Shown piece by piece: positions 26,585 to 36,842 of a stretch of 64,000 bases of DNA. This DNA is from Callorhinus ursinus. Taxonomy: Eukaryota; Chordata; Mammalia; Carnivora; Otariidae. Below the pieces are notes generated by a model, which saw only the letters and a program-made list of their open reading frames with translations, was not told the origin of the DNA and ran no database searches. The translations under genes and the position numbers were made by a program. The stretch spans positions 461,924 to 525,923 of the forward strand of contig NW_020312894.1 in the NCBI RefSeq assembly GCF_003265705.1, in the 5' to 3' direction. The first letter of the stretch is position 1. Every line of letters begins with the position of its first letter.

Positions 26585-26760
26585 GCACAGGGATCTCTTG
26601 GGGGCAGGGGGCGGATTCTCTGCCCTGGGCGGGGATCTCTGCCCGGGGTGGGGGGGATTCTCTGACTGGGGGGGGGGGGGGGGGGGGGGGGCCGCTGGGG
26701 GGGGGGGGGGGGGGATCTCTGCCTGGGGGGAATCTCTGCCCGGGCACCTCTCCCAGCCCA
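26585..26760. repeat. G-rich minisatellite with long G homopolymers
   Basis: About five imperfect units share the pattern GGATCTCTGCC or GATTCTCTG followed by a G run. Two units contain G tracts of about 26 and 18 bases (26667-26712). The array is intergenic. The homopolymer lengths may be inaccurate in the assembly. Confidence 0.75.
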
Positions 26761-27044
26761 GTGCTGAGGATGGAGGTCCAGACTGGTTTCCTGTTAGTCC
26801 ACCTCTGAGCCCTCGTCCTGGCCACAGACAAGGGTGTCAGGACCCCAGATTTAGCAAGTCAAAATTCAGGACACCCAGCTCAATTCCAAGCCAGATCAAT
26901 GATTAGTGTCACCTCTGTGAATGGGCGTCCTAGCTGTAGGGGCTAAGGCTCTCGTTCCTCTGGGGAGACGCCCCGGGGGGGGGGTGTTTCCACGCCACAG
27001 GCACATAACATTTAACCTCATGCCTCCAGAAGGGCTGGCCATTT

Positions 27045-27085
27045 TCAACACCTCCTTTGACGGGTGGAGAAACTGAGGCCAGGAA
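27045..27085 (+). mobile_element. MIR-like SINE fragment
   Basis: The piece tttgacgggtggagaaactg followed by aggccagg resembles the conserved core of the ancient mammalian MIR element. It is only a short match, so the call is weak. Confidence 0.3.
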
Positions 27086-29350
27086 TGGCAGCCCATGCAG
27101 TGCCGCCGTGGTGAGCCATAATCCAGGCCTCAGCTGTTCCTTTGTGGAGGGGCTGCCGACCCTGCCTGACCCTGGCTTCAGAGCACCAGTGGAGAATAGC
27201 CAGTAACTGCAGTGAATCCAAGAAACTGTGGGGCAGGCTGGGGGTGCGGGCAGGCCACGGGGTGCTGGGCACATTGGGATGTGGGCAGGCAAGACTGAAG
27301 GCTCTGTATCCCACAGACTAGTGGGGTACCCTCTCTGGGAACAGACTGGGAAAATTCAGCAAGGGTTAACAGCAGGCTACCTTCTGGGGGCTGGAAGCTG
27401 AGGCCTGAGCTAAGCAGACAGCTGTGGGACAGCCCCTCCCCACCCAGAATAGAGCACAAAGAGGGAGCGAGTCATCTTGAAGGCCACCCCTTATCGCTCA
27501 TCAACTCAGTGCCAAGCACGTCCTCCCAGGGCCAACAAGGATATTTTCTGCCTTGTAGGCAAAGGGGGGGCTGGGGCCAGTGCGCTTGGAGTTGTAGGGG
27601 CCGCTCTTGGGGTCCGCTGTGCCCAAGGGTTAACTGGACCTAGCAGGGGGGGCCCTGCCCCAGGTGACAGGGACCAAGACACAGTGCCCAGGCCTGCATG
27701 GACCCCGAAGGGCTGACCAACGGGAAGACTTCCTGAAGGTGGGGTCTGCCTACAGGACCCAGGAGTGCTGCGAAGACCCCAGCCTCAGTGTCTGCCCAAG
27801 GGGAACTGTCCTCCCCACCGAGGGGGGCACTGTACTGGCGTGCCGAAAAGTCTGCCCTGGGGTCTCCCTGGACAAGTGGGAGCCAGGCTGTGTGGTCACA
27901 TGGACAGGGAGGGGCCGCCCGGGGCCTGGCCTTCCTGCTCCCTGTTCGGGTTTCACTCAAAGCATGGAGGGGGCCACACAGCAGCTCAGAGCAGGGTGGT
28001 GGTCAGGGCGCACCTGTTGGGCAGTGAGCAGTCCCAGCGTCCACCAGCTGGGGACTCTGCCGACAGCTTGGCCAGGCCGAAGCTGCCCCTCGGTGCATTC
28101 TTCCACCTCCTGGATCCACAAAACTCACATGTGCAGGAGGCTGGCACCCCGAGGGTCGGGCTGTCCAGGGCCCATAGCCAGGTGGGCTGGCTGGGATTGG
28201 AACCCCCCACGGGGCGCCCAGCCTCTCAGCCACCTCCTCCCTCTGACCAGCTGCTCCCCCCGCCCCCCGCCCCGAGCAGCTGAGGGAGGCTCCTGGACTG
28301 CTGGCTCTCTGTGGTTTTCGGGAAAGGCACACAGTGGTCTGGCCCCCTTCCCCTAGCTGGTGGGAGACTGGCCACCCCACCCCCAGGGCGAAACCCTGGG
28401 CTCCTCCAACTTCAAAGGGAAAGGCAGGCCAGGGGGACTATGAGGTGACCGGAGGGGGCCCACGAAACCCATCTGTGGGCAGGTTAGGGGCCTTGCCTTT
28501 CACTGTCTCTTTATACCTTTCTGGACTTTGAAAGTGCTTTATAATGAGCAGGCATTGACGTAAATCAGGAAACAAGTGTGAGGAAGTAAATCCCAGAGCT
28601 CTGGGGCAGGGCCTGTCCCCACCCCACCGCCCTGGGCCTCCCTGTCTGTCTGTCTGTCTAGGCCCTGACTCTTGCCTCCTCCTCCCGAAGACCCACCTCA
28701 AGGAGCCCAAGGTCAAGGGTGACAGTGTGTTTCCCAGAAGCCCTGGGGTGGGTTTGAGGGGGAATTTGACCCGGGTCACCGAGCAGGACCCCTGTGGTAT
28801 TACAGAGTACAGTGGCCAGAAGAGATGGCCCCTGAGCCAGCACTGGGCTGGAGGCCTGGGGCGTCAGGGGGTTCCCCTGTCAGCCCGACACCCAGCAGGC
28901 AGCTCCCTCTCCAGCCAGCATGAGCGAGGGCAGGTGTGAGCAGGTTTGGGGCACCCCTACTCCCAGCAGAGGGTGCCTCCACCATGGGCTCAGGGAGCAT
29001 CTGTCCCTGACCACCCAGCCGCTGGTCTCTGCGCCTCTGTGTCCATTGGCCCGAGGCAGAGGACTGAGGCCAGCGCTGGGGGACTGTCCCCTGCAGAAGC
29101 CACGGGCCTGTAGCTGCTCTGTTCCAAACAGGGGTCCGGGCCACGGCGGTGCCAGGCAGCAGGGCCCACGCATGTCCCTGGGGGGCTGATGGCTGTGCTC
29201 GCTCCTGGCTTCCCTCATGTGGCCACCTGTGCCCCCCCAGGCTCCTGCCTCTGCCCACCTAGCGGCTGGCGAGGTCAGAGATTTGGATGGAGGAGCATCC
29301 ACCCCAGCTCTACGGGTGGGGAGAGCTGAGGGGCTGCAGGGAGGGTGCGC

Positions 29351-29352
<2 letters not shown>

Positions 29353-29400
<48 letters not shown>
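29353..29400. repeat. (AC)24 microsatellite
   Basis: An uninterrupted run of 24 AC units. It is the longest perfect dinucleotide repeat in the window and about 0.9 kb upstream of the miR-202 hairpin. Confidence 0.95.
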
Positions 29401-29402
<2 letters not shown>

Positions 29403-30329
29403 CAGGTGCCCCAGGCTGAGGGGTTGCACGCAGGGAAGCTCAGCTCCTGCCATACGGAGGTCAGTGTCCGGTCAGTGCCTGTCCAAGTTGGGGGACAACC
29501 TGGTCCCCAGGGGGAGTGTCTACCACGGTGGTCACAGAACTTCCTGCTATGGAAAGTGGCGGAGGTGGGGGCCTGAATCTGAACCAGGAGGGTCTCCAGG
29601 TCCCGACCTGTGTCCTGGGTTCCCTGGGGGCGCTGCCTGTCCGGCCCCCGCAGCCCCCTCTGCTCTCCCCTCAGCTCCCGTGGTATCTGCACCACAGGCA
29701 TGTGCGGCTCTGTGTGGGCAGTCTTGGGTCCTTGCTCAGCGTCCCCTGGGTGTGTGGGGCCCAGGAGAGCCGTCCGTCCGGTCCTCAGGACTCCCGGGGG
29801 GTGTCCCCAGGGTGGGGGGCTGGGACTTTGAGCGGGGAAGGGAGGGAAAGGGAAAAGAGGTGCATTTCCCAGGCCTGACACAAGCAGTGCCGCCTTGGTA
29901 GATAAGGCTGGCCAGGGCTGGCCTGGTCCCAGGTCCTGGCCGGCAGCCCCCAGGCCCCGTGGCCTCACCGCCCGCCCGCTGGGCCCAGGCTCAGCCCTGT
30001 GCTCAGAGCAGGTCTTTGTGCCCCAATCTCGCAGGTGGGGGGGGGGTGGACGGGGTCCTTGGCACGGCCCACCCCGGAACCACATGTGACAGCGGCTACT
30101 CTGTGGGCCCCAAGGTCGCGGCCTCCCATAAATGGGGCGGACTGCCGGCAGCGGCAGAGGCAGAGGTCTGCCGGCAGCCTCCGGGCTCTCCTCCGGGCTC
30201 TCCTCCGCGCTCCCAGCGCCGCTGCCCGTGCCGCCGCCTCCCCGCTCCTCGCCAGACCGCGCGGCCCACCGCGCACAGGGACCGACCGCGCCCAGGGACC
30301 GTCACCCAGGACCAGGACTGCGGAAGCTG

Positions 30330-30413
30330 CTCGTTGTTCCTTTTTCCTATGCATATACTTCTTTGAGGGTCTGGCCTGAAGAGGTGTAAGGCATGGGAAA
30401 ATGGGGCAACGAG
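30330..30413 (+). ncRNA. MIR202: miR-202 precursor hairpin
   Basis: The 5p arm (30344-30365) is identical to human miR-202-5p as remembered. The 3p arm (30380-30399) differs from human miR-202-3p at two positions. One of these lies in the seed: GAGGTGT here against GAGGTAT. The stem can be read directly: CTCGTTGTTCC at 30330-30340 pairs with GGGGCAACGAG at 30403-30413, and TTTTCCTATGC pairs with GCATGGGAAAA. The seed change turns a U-A pair into U-G, and the second change falls at a mismatch, so the fold is kept. miR-202 is a gonad-enriched microRNA of the let-7-related group (3p arm). Its position between ADAM8 and VENTX matches human. Confidence 0.95.
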
Positions 30414-30788
30414 GTCCTCCTCGCCCGCGGAGCCGCTCCGGCATTCCCGCCGGCCCCCACGCCCCTCCTTCGGCGGGGGTGGGCCGCGGACTGCGAGCAC
30501 AGGCTTTTGTGTGTGCCCAGGGGCCTGCCCCCGCTGACCTCTGCCTCCCAGGGGCTGGGCGCCGGCGAGAGCCGCAGAAGCTGCTGGACCAGGACCTGGG
30601 GCGGCTGTCAGTAGGCAGGGGGGCAGGGCCCCGCGGCAGGACCCCACGAGGCTGGCTCCGGGCTCCAGGGGCAGGAGGGGCAGGCGAGGGTCTGTCATGG
30701 CGGCTGGGTCGTGGCGATTTCTGCTTTTTATACTTTCATTCTACTTTGGTAATGGTGAGTGTGAGTTGATTTTCTGATCAGAAATGTC

Positions 30789-30794
30789 AATAAA
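30789..30794 (+). terminator. Polyadenylation signal AATAAA, candidate end of MIR202HG
   Basis: A canonical hexamer about 380 bases after the miR-202 hairpin, with T/G-rich sequence shortly after. It is assigned to the host transcript by position. Confidence 0.4.
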
Positions 30795-30815
30795 GCTAAT
30801 TTGATGTGAACTTAA

Positions 30816-33568
30816 GTGTAATCATGTTTTGAGGATCAGTTTAAATCAAAGCTGCCCGGTCATGCGGGGCTTTCTCTCGCCGCTACCAGTGCGTGGGGGG
30901 TGGGGGGCAGTCCCATAAGAACCGTCTCGGAGGAACGTAGTAAGAAACGTGTGGACATGGACGTGAGGGGGTGACCTGGCTCCCGGGTGCGTGAGCGGAC
31001 GGAGGGCGGCCAGGGCCTGCGCCACCTTGGGCGGGCGTCCCCAGGGTGCCTGGGAGCGGATGGTGGGGTGGGTGGGCCAGGAATCTGCCGCCACCAGCCC
31101 CGCGGGTCAGGGTGGGGGCCCCTCGTCCAGGAGCCTGTGGTCTTAACTTCCTGGTATAGAAAAATGGACAGAAGCCCTCAGGAACCGAGAGCTTAAACAA
31201 TGATTGTTGGCCTTTGTCGGCTAATCGGCCCAGCAAATGGGGCAGTTACAGGGGCCCCTTTATCAGCAGCACTGGGCTGGCCTGTCCCCTAATCTCATTG
31301 GATCGTTCCTCCCTCCAAGGACCAGAGCCTCCGGGATGAGGGGAAGGGATGGGCTGGGTGGGCAGCAGGGTGGGGCAGCCCCCAGGAGACCCTCCCAGTA
31401 CCTTGTCCTTGTGGGTTTGGGGGTAGGGCTCCCCGCAGGACCCTTGAGAATGTTGTAGGGAAGCAGGTATCCCACCACCACTCTGTGGATGCGCCAGGCA
31501 GGGCCTGGCTCCTGGGCACCGGGCCCTCGGCATGGCCGTGGCTTTCCCCCGGGGTTCTTGGCTGACTGTGGGTCACATGCCTCGTCCCAGCGCTGGGGGT
31601 GGGGTCCCTGTTGACTGTTTGGAGCTGGGTGGGCTGCTCCCTTGCCATTTGCAGATTTAACTGCCTGAGCTGGGAGTGAGGGTCCCGCGGGCCAGGGCCG
31701 CTGCTGGGGGGTCCTCATCCTACCGCTCACGACCATGGCTGCTGGACAGTGATGGGGTCCCGGGGGCAGCTGTCCCTCCCGCCCCGGGCGCCCACGGAGC
31801 GGACTGTGTGCAGAGCATCAGTGCCACGGCACAAAGAGCTGCGTATTTCCACCGTTGTGGGGTGCAGGGTCAGTCCGGATGCCCCGGAGCCGGGGCCAGC
31901 GGGGACAGCATTTGTTCTGCAAGCCCATGACTTCTGCTCTGCTAGCGGGTCGTGGGGGTGGCCCCACCCCCGGGGCCCACCGCGTCCAGCCTGGGCGTGC
32001 TTCCAGTCCAGCCAGAGCTATGGTTTCAGGCAGAGAAGTTCAACATCCACGGACCCACCACCTGACTCCGCAGCGAGTGCCGTAGGTGCTTTGTTGTCTT
32101 GCTTTTGAACCTTGTGTGTTTCAGACAGGAGGCCCTGTGGGGAATCCGGTGCCCGGTGTTGTCCCCGACCAAGGGAGGCGGGGGAGGCCTTGTCTCCAGC
32201 GGCTCTCACGTGGTTCCAGCCAGGGGTCACCACGGCCATTGGGGCGCCCTGCCCCTCTGACAAGTCACTTTTGCGGAGCCCCAGCTGGTGTCCACTGTAA
32301 AGTCCCTGTTTTCTATAAACTGGAATTTAGGTTTTTGGCAAGACTGTTTCACAGGTGCTTCTGTGTGCTGAGCTGCAGGGGGTGAGGCCCACAATCCTGT
32401 GCTGGTCACAGTTAAGGGTAACTCGGTGTCCAGCATGGGGAGGGGCTTAGGAAGCATGGTCCCACCAGTTAGTCCCACCACCGAGCCCGACGGCGACTGC
32501 TGGTCAGGAAGGCCACTCTGGTTAGAGAGAAGACCAGGTGAAGGGGTTTCCATGCCTGAAAGGGTGCTGATGTTTCAAGTGACTCCCCAGGCGGCGGGTG
32601 AGTAGGTCCTGGGAACAGATACCCCTGTTCACATAGGACATAGGACACAGGACATACACCGTGCTGTACTCAGCTTCCCCTGGAGACCAGGCAACTTGGA
32701 GTAAAAGGTAACTAGATGCTCGAGTTCTTAGGGGTGTAGAAAGAAAAAAATCCAGTTACATGTTCTTGAACCAAAGATTAAAACAAACGAAAACACAAAG
32801 CTGAGCAGTGTTTAAGCAAATCCTGACTGCACAAGAAATCTTGAGTAAATGGCCTGACAGAACGGCAAAATAACCACAAATGGATGGAGTAGCGGTCGTC
32901 CCTGCAAGAGGGCTGAGAGGCCTTGGCCTCTAACTGGCCTGTGGCTTTGCTGCCCCTGGACAGGTCTGTTCTGACACCCAGACTTCTGCTGCTGGAATCG
33001 GGAGCAGCTACTCTTCACAGCAAGCGGAGCCCCGCGGACCAGGAGCCCAGACGGCGGCCTCCCCCTGTGGCCAGGACGGCCTGGCCAGAGGGACTGGCGC
33101 AAGGCTGAGCCCTTGAGCCAGACCAGACACAGGTTTGGATGCTGGCTCCCCACAGTTTTCTGGCCAACGTGAAAAGCAGAAGGGCCATGAGAAGCACCCA
33201 GCCATGTGCCTGGCTTGCCTGGGCTCTGAAGACAAGGCCGCAGTGGAGGCTGCCAACCCCACTGGCTTCTAATGTTTCAGAGGGCAGGACTATCTGCGTT
33301 CCTTTCTGGTTCTTGCTCTGGGGTCATCGTGAACATGGGACTCAAACCCGGAGGTGATAAAAACACACTTCCCTTCCTTCGATCCCTTCATGGTTTCCAC
33401 GTTCACACTCAAAGCTTCTAAGCACAGAGGACAAGGAAGTCTCCAACTTAATTTTTTTTTTTTTTTAAGATTTTATGTTAGGGTAAGCTCTACACCCAAC
33501 GCAGGGCTTGAACTCACAACCCCGAGATCAAGAGTCGCATGCTCCACCCAGCCAGGCACCCCTGCATT
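30816..33568. other. Intergenic DNA between MIR202 and VENTX
   Basis: No gene is recognised. The stretch contains only weakly repetitive or unclassified sequence, and at its end (33455-33563) an old CAN SINE. Confidence 0.5.
33455..33563 (-). mobile_element. CAN SINE fragment
   Basis: A T-run and aagattttatg (reversed A tail) are followed by a shortened body and the reversed tRNA-like head ending in ccaggcacccc. It lies just 3' of VENTX and may supply part of the VENTX 3' end. Confidence 0.75.
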
Positions 33569-33574
33569 TTTATT
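33569..33574 (-). terminator. Candidate VENTX polyadenylation signal
   Basis: AATAAA on the minus strand about 360 bases after the VENTX stop codon, immediately beside the SINE head. It is the nearest canonical hexamer, so it is proposed by position only. Confidence 0.35.
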
Positions 33575-33931
33575 TTTTCCAACACTTTATACTGAATAAA
33601 TTACCACTGAATCATGCTATAAGCCCAACACTCAGCAAGTCCACTTTTGGCTTTTGATTTTGTTCACTGACCCGTCATTTGGTTCTTAAACTAAGCCTGG
33701 AGTAGTTTTCAGTGAGGGAGTGGCTGTAAAATGTCTTCAACTGTAAAACCTGCAGAATCCTACGGTGGGTCAGGGTTCCAGGTCCTGCCTGTGGATGGGC
33801 ACACGGCTCACACCTCGTGTGGCTGGCATGGAAATGAACGGTGAACAGCTCTGCGCGCACCTGCTCTGTGTGGAATGGCAGCGTCTAACATGCTCCTGCT
33901 CCAGCCCAGGCCTCCGGCTTATCACACCTCC

Positions 33932-36711
33932 TCAAAAGGCATCCCCGGTCTGGGGCAGAGCACACAGGTCCCAGGGTCCCCTGGACAAGGCCGGGCCCAG
34001 CGTGTGCGCCTGGCCCCCAGGGTCTCGGAGGCAGCACATCAGAGGCTGTTGGCTGCACGAGGCCCACACCAAGGCCAGGGAGGCTTGTTCCACGTGGCAG
34101 AGATCCCAAAAGGAGCCAGGGGCCTGTCCCAGTGCTGGAGGCCCAGGAGGGGATGCCCAAGGGCAAAGCAGCTGCAAGCCACTGCCCAGGGCAGAGGGGG
34201 GTGGGCAGAAAGCCACCGGTGGATAGAGCACTCCAGAGAAGGGGCTGCTCAGCTGGGAGTCCTGCAGTTGGCGTTTGTGTTTCATTCGGCGATTCTGAAA
34301 CCAGGTTTTTATCTGCGGGAAAAACTCGATCAGAGCAGAGGCAAGAACAGCCGCATCTCCCGGCCCCCACCCCGGCCTGGCCCCTCACCTGCACCTCCGA
34401 GAGCCGCATCTCCCGGGCCAGCCTCCGGCGCTCCAGGGGGCCCAGGTAGCGGTGGTGCTGGAAGGCGCTCTCCAGGGTGCTGACCTGCTCCGCGGTGAAG
34501 GCCGTGCGCACGCGGGGAGCCCGCAGGGTGTCTGCCTCCTTGCTCCACCCTGAGGAAGGACAGAAGGGCACTGAGTTCCTCGGGATACAAGGCCACAAGT
34601 TCTGCAGCCTGCCGCAGACACGGGGACGAGAGGAACGGCCGGGGCCTCCGCATGAGCAGATTCCCCCCCCCCACCCCGCTGCCGGCTCCGGCTTCCCCTT
34701 TCTAGTGGCTCTCTGCTCTGCTGTCCCACCGGGTCTGGGCACAGTGTGGGTGGAGGCAGAGCCCCTCCTCCCCTGCCAGCTCAGGTGTGGGGTGGAGTCC
34801 GGGGCCGCGAATATTGGAGAAAGAGGGCTGCAGATGGAGTAGTTTTTTTTTTTTTTTAAACATTTTATGTATTTATTTGACAGAGAGAGACACAGCGAGA
34901 GAAGTAACACAAGCAGGGGGAGTGGGAGAGGGAGAGGCAGGCTTCCCGCAGATCAGGGAGCCCGACGTGGGGCTCGATCCCAGGACCCTGGGATCCTGAC
35001 CTGAGCCGAAGGCAGACGCCTAACGACTGAGCCGCCCAGGCGCCCCAGATGGAATAGTTCTAACGCAGCCCCTCAGCTTCCGCCAGTGCATGTGGACCAC
35101 CCCCCCATGCTTCCAGAGAGCAGTTTCTTTGGCCTGCACACAAGGAACCCGCTCACTGGGGTGGTCGGGAGGGCTCAGCGCCTTCATCACGACGCCCCCA
35201 GGCTCCCCTGCCACCAAGTGCAAATCTGTGGCAACTCTGTGTCTAATCTCTTTTTCTTTTTTAAAGATTTATTTTAGGGGTGGGGGCAGAGGCAGAGGGA
35301 GAATCTCAAGCAGACACCTCTCTGAGCACGGAGCCCCATGCAGGGCTCGATCTCACGACCTTGAGGTCACAACTTGAGCCGAACCATGAGTCAGACACTT
35401 AAGCAACTGTACCCTGGCGGAAGGCACTAAGTACCTTGTGGTGCGAGTGCTACCTGGTCTTTCTTCGACGCACATCTGACCAAAATGCCAACGAGCTCTT
35501 CGTGGGGGAAGCAGGTTGTACAAAATGAACTTTAACACTTACCTGGAAGTGTGTGGGGGACAAGAGGGGCTTTGCTTCAGACAGGGTTGGGGGTAGGGTG
35601 TAACTAGTCAGCATGAAGGGTTTGGATGCAGGGATGACTGGCTGGGGTTTCTGAGGAGGGAGGCACTGGTTGCAGAGAATAAATTTAAAATTTTACTTCA
35701 TTGAAGTATAAGTTTTTTCCGTAAGATTAAACTTTTTCAAAAATGAAAACTTAACAGATAATATCAACCCCACTTTTGACTACGTAGGACTTTAAAGCTA
35801 AAAGTAATGATTACATCCCAAAGACGTAAAGACAGACCGAGAAAACTCTCGTCAGCAAACGACAAGGGTTAGACAGAGTTTAGGAAGCCACCAGTACCTC
35901 CCAGAGTCAAGGCACAGAAGGTATTGGGAATTCCTAACCACAGGAGAGCAGGGCTGCCCTTGAGCCAAACCCACAGGGCTCCAGGTCCACTGTGAACAGG
36001 CTGAAATCTGGATGCTGTGCCAAGGTGCCCAGCTTTGGGGGAAGAACCACACCGACTCCCCTGAACCAGGCAGGTTTCACAAGCTTTCAGACATGTGTCC
36101 AGAGCCCTGTGACCCCTGTGGAAATGGGCTCCAAGGACTTACTGCGGAACTGGAAAGCCAGTTGCACCAAGGGGCGAATGTCGGAGTTAGGGCTCACAGT
36201 GCGGAGCTGGGGCAAGCCTGCGGTGCTGACTCTTGGAATCCAGAGGTGGCCCGGCTAGGGCCAGGAGCCAGCCCTCCCAGGAGGTGGGTGGGGAAGAGGA
36301 GCCCCTTCTGAGAGGAAGCGTTTACTTGCTAGAGGGGTCAGGTGAAACCTCCAACCCCAGCCCTTGTAAGAATGTCCCCACCTCCAACCCCAGGTAAGAC
36401 CTCCCCACTGAACCCTCCCCGGCTCCCATCCCAGTCTGGGAAGGAAGGGAGCATCCTCCCCACCCATCCGCAGACCTACCAGCCATGGGCGTCCCTGGCG
36501 AAGACACTTCTGAGGACTTCTCCCCCAGGCCCACGGTCTGAGGGAGCTCCCTGCTGCTGGACACCCTGGCCGGAGCAGAAAGACTCCTCCAAGAGACTTC
36601 AGTGGGCCTGGAGGTGTGTGACGGCCCCACACGGCTGCTCTGGGAAAGCCAGTCCACTGAGCCAAAGCTGGATGTCTGGCGGACACTGGGCAGGGTAGAG
36701 GAGGGAGACAT
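33932..36711 (-). CDS. VENTX: VENTX, Vent-type homeobox transcription factor, 3 exons
   Basis: Exons in transcript order: 36711-36480, 34549-34389, 34312-33932. They join in phase to 257 aa (human about 258). Conserved N-terminal SSFGSVDWLSQSS lies in exon 1. The homeodomain spans about residues 90-149 and is split by intron 2 after LSEVQ; helix 3 reads IKTWFQNRRMKHKRQ. The C-terminus keeps LQLLCPWA and ends PQTGDAF as in human. An upstream in-frame ATG (36736-36738) would add nine residues. The second ATG is chosen because it gives the human-like N-terminus. VENTX is a nuclear DNA-binding regulator of haematopoietic and early embryonic programmes. It is absent from mouse, but here it is intact. 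Two SINEs sit in intron 1. Confidence 0.95.
34842..35046 (-). mobile_element. CAN SINE in VENTX intron 1, young, with target-site duplication
   Basis: A full-length minus-strand copy with an intact head (reversed: gagccgcccaggcgcccc) and a T-run tail. Flanking copies agatggagtagtt (about 34831) and agatggaatagtt (35047) mark a target-site duplication with one difference. Confidence 0.9.
35248..35418 (-). mobile_element. CAN SINE in VENTX intron 1, diverged
   Basis: The tail ttttttaaagatttatttta is followed by a CAN-type body (gcagaggcagagggagaatc, gggctcgatctcacgacc) and a decayed head. It is older than its neighbour 200 bases away. Confidence 0.75.
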
Positions 36712-36835
36712 GCCTGTGGGGCCAGCCTCAGGGCTCACAGGATAGATGATGGGAGTTAGGTACAGGGTCCTCCGCAGAACAGACTGTGGGAGTAAGGCAC
36801 GAGGTCCTCCACAGGTTTAGCAGAGCTGGGCTGCG

Positions 36836-36842
36836 TTTATAA
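36836..36842 (-). promoter_or_regulatory. TATA box candidate for VENTX
   Basis: TATAAAC on the minus strand about 125 bases upstream of the chosen VENTX start codon, a plausible distance for a TATA-driven start with a short leader. No other TATA-like site is closer. Confidence 0.45.

Larger units (their letters stand above)
17704..30100. other. Intergenic DNA between the SPEF1-like relic and MIR202
   Basis: No exon chain or conserved protein segment was recognised in this 12.4 kb. It contains two CAN SINEs, dinucleotide runs (about 19287-19322 and 29353-29400), a G-rich minisatellite (about 26585-26760) and weak MIR-like pieces such as that near 27045-27080. Open frames here are short-codon-bias artefacts of GC-rich sequence. 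Upstream exons of the MIR202 host transcript could lie here but cannot be identified. Confidence 0.5.
30128..30815 (+). ncRNA. MIR202HG: Putative MIR202HG host transcript
   Basis: The miR-202 hairpin lies in a compact, CpG-rich segment. A TATA-like ATAAAT occurs at 30128-30133 and a canonical AATAAA at 30789-30794, followed by a T/G-rich stretch. A good splice acceptor (gcctcccag) ends at 30549. There is no convincing protein reading frame. In human, miR-202 is carried by the long noncoding RNA MIR202HG in the same orientation relative to ADAM8 and VENTX. The transcript limits given are inferred from the TATA-like and poly(A) signals and could omit upstream exons. Confidence 0.45.

Noticed and set aside
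29217..29576. Frames reading through the AC repeat as Thr-His runs
   Set aside because: Simple translation of a microsatellite; no support as a gene.
30401..30769. Small plus-strand frame with EPQKLLDQDLGRLSV
   Set aside because: Overlaps the MIR202 host region, has no known match and is otherwise Gly/Arg/Pro-rich; better explained as noncoding RNA.
33885..34910. One long minus-strand frame joining SINE sequence to the homeobox
   Set aside because: It reads through a SINE and VENTX introns; the spliced VENTX model explains the homeobox with correct phases.
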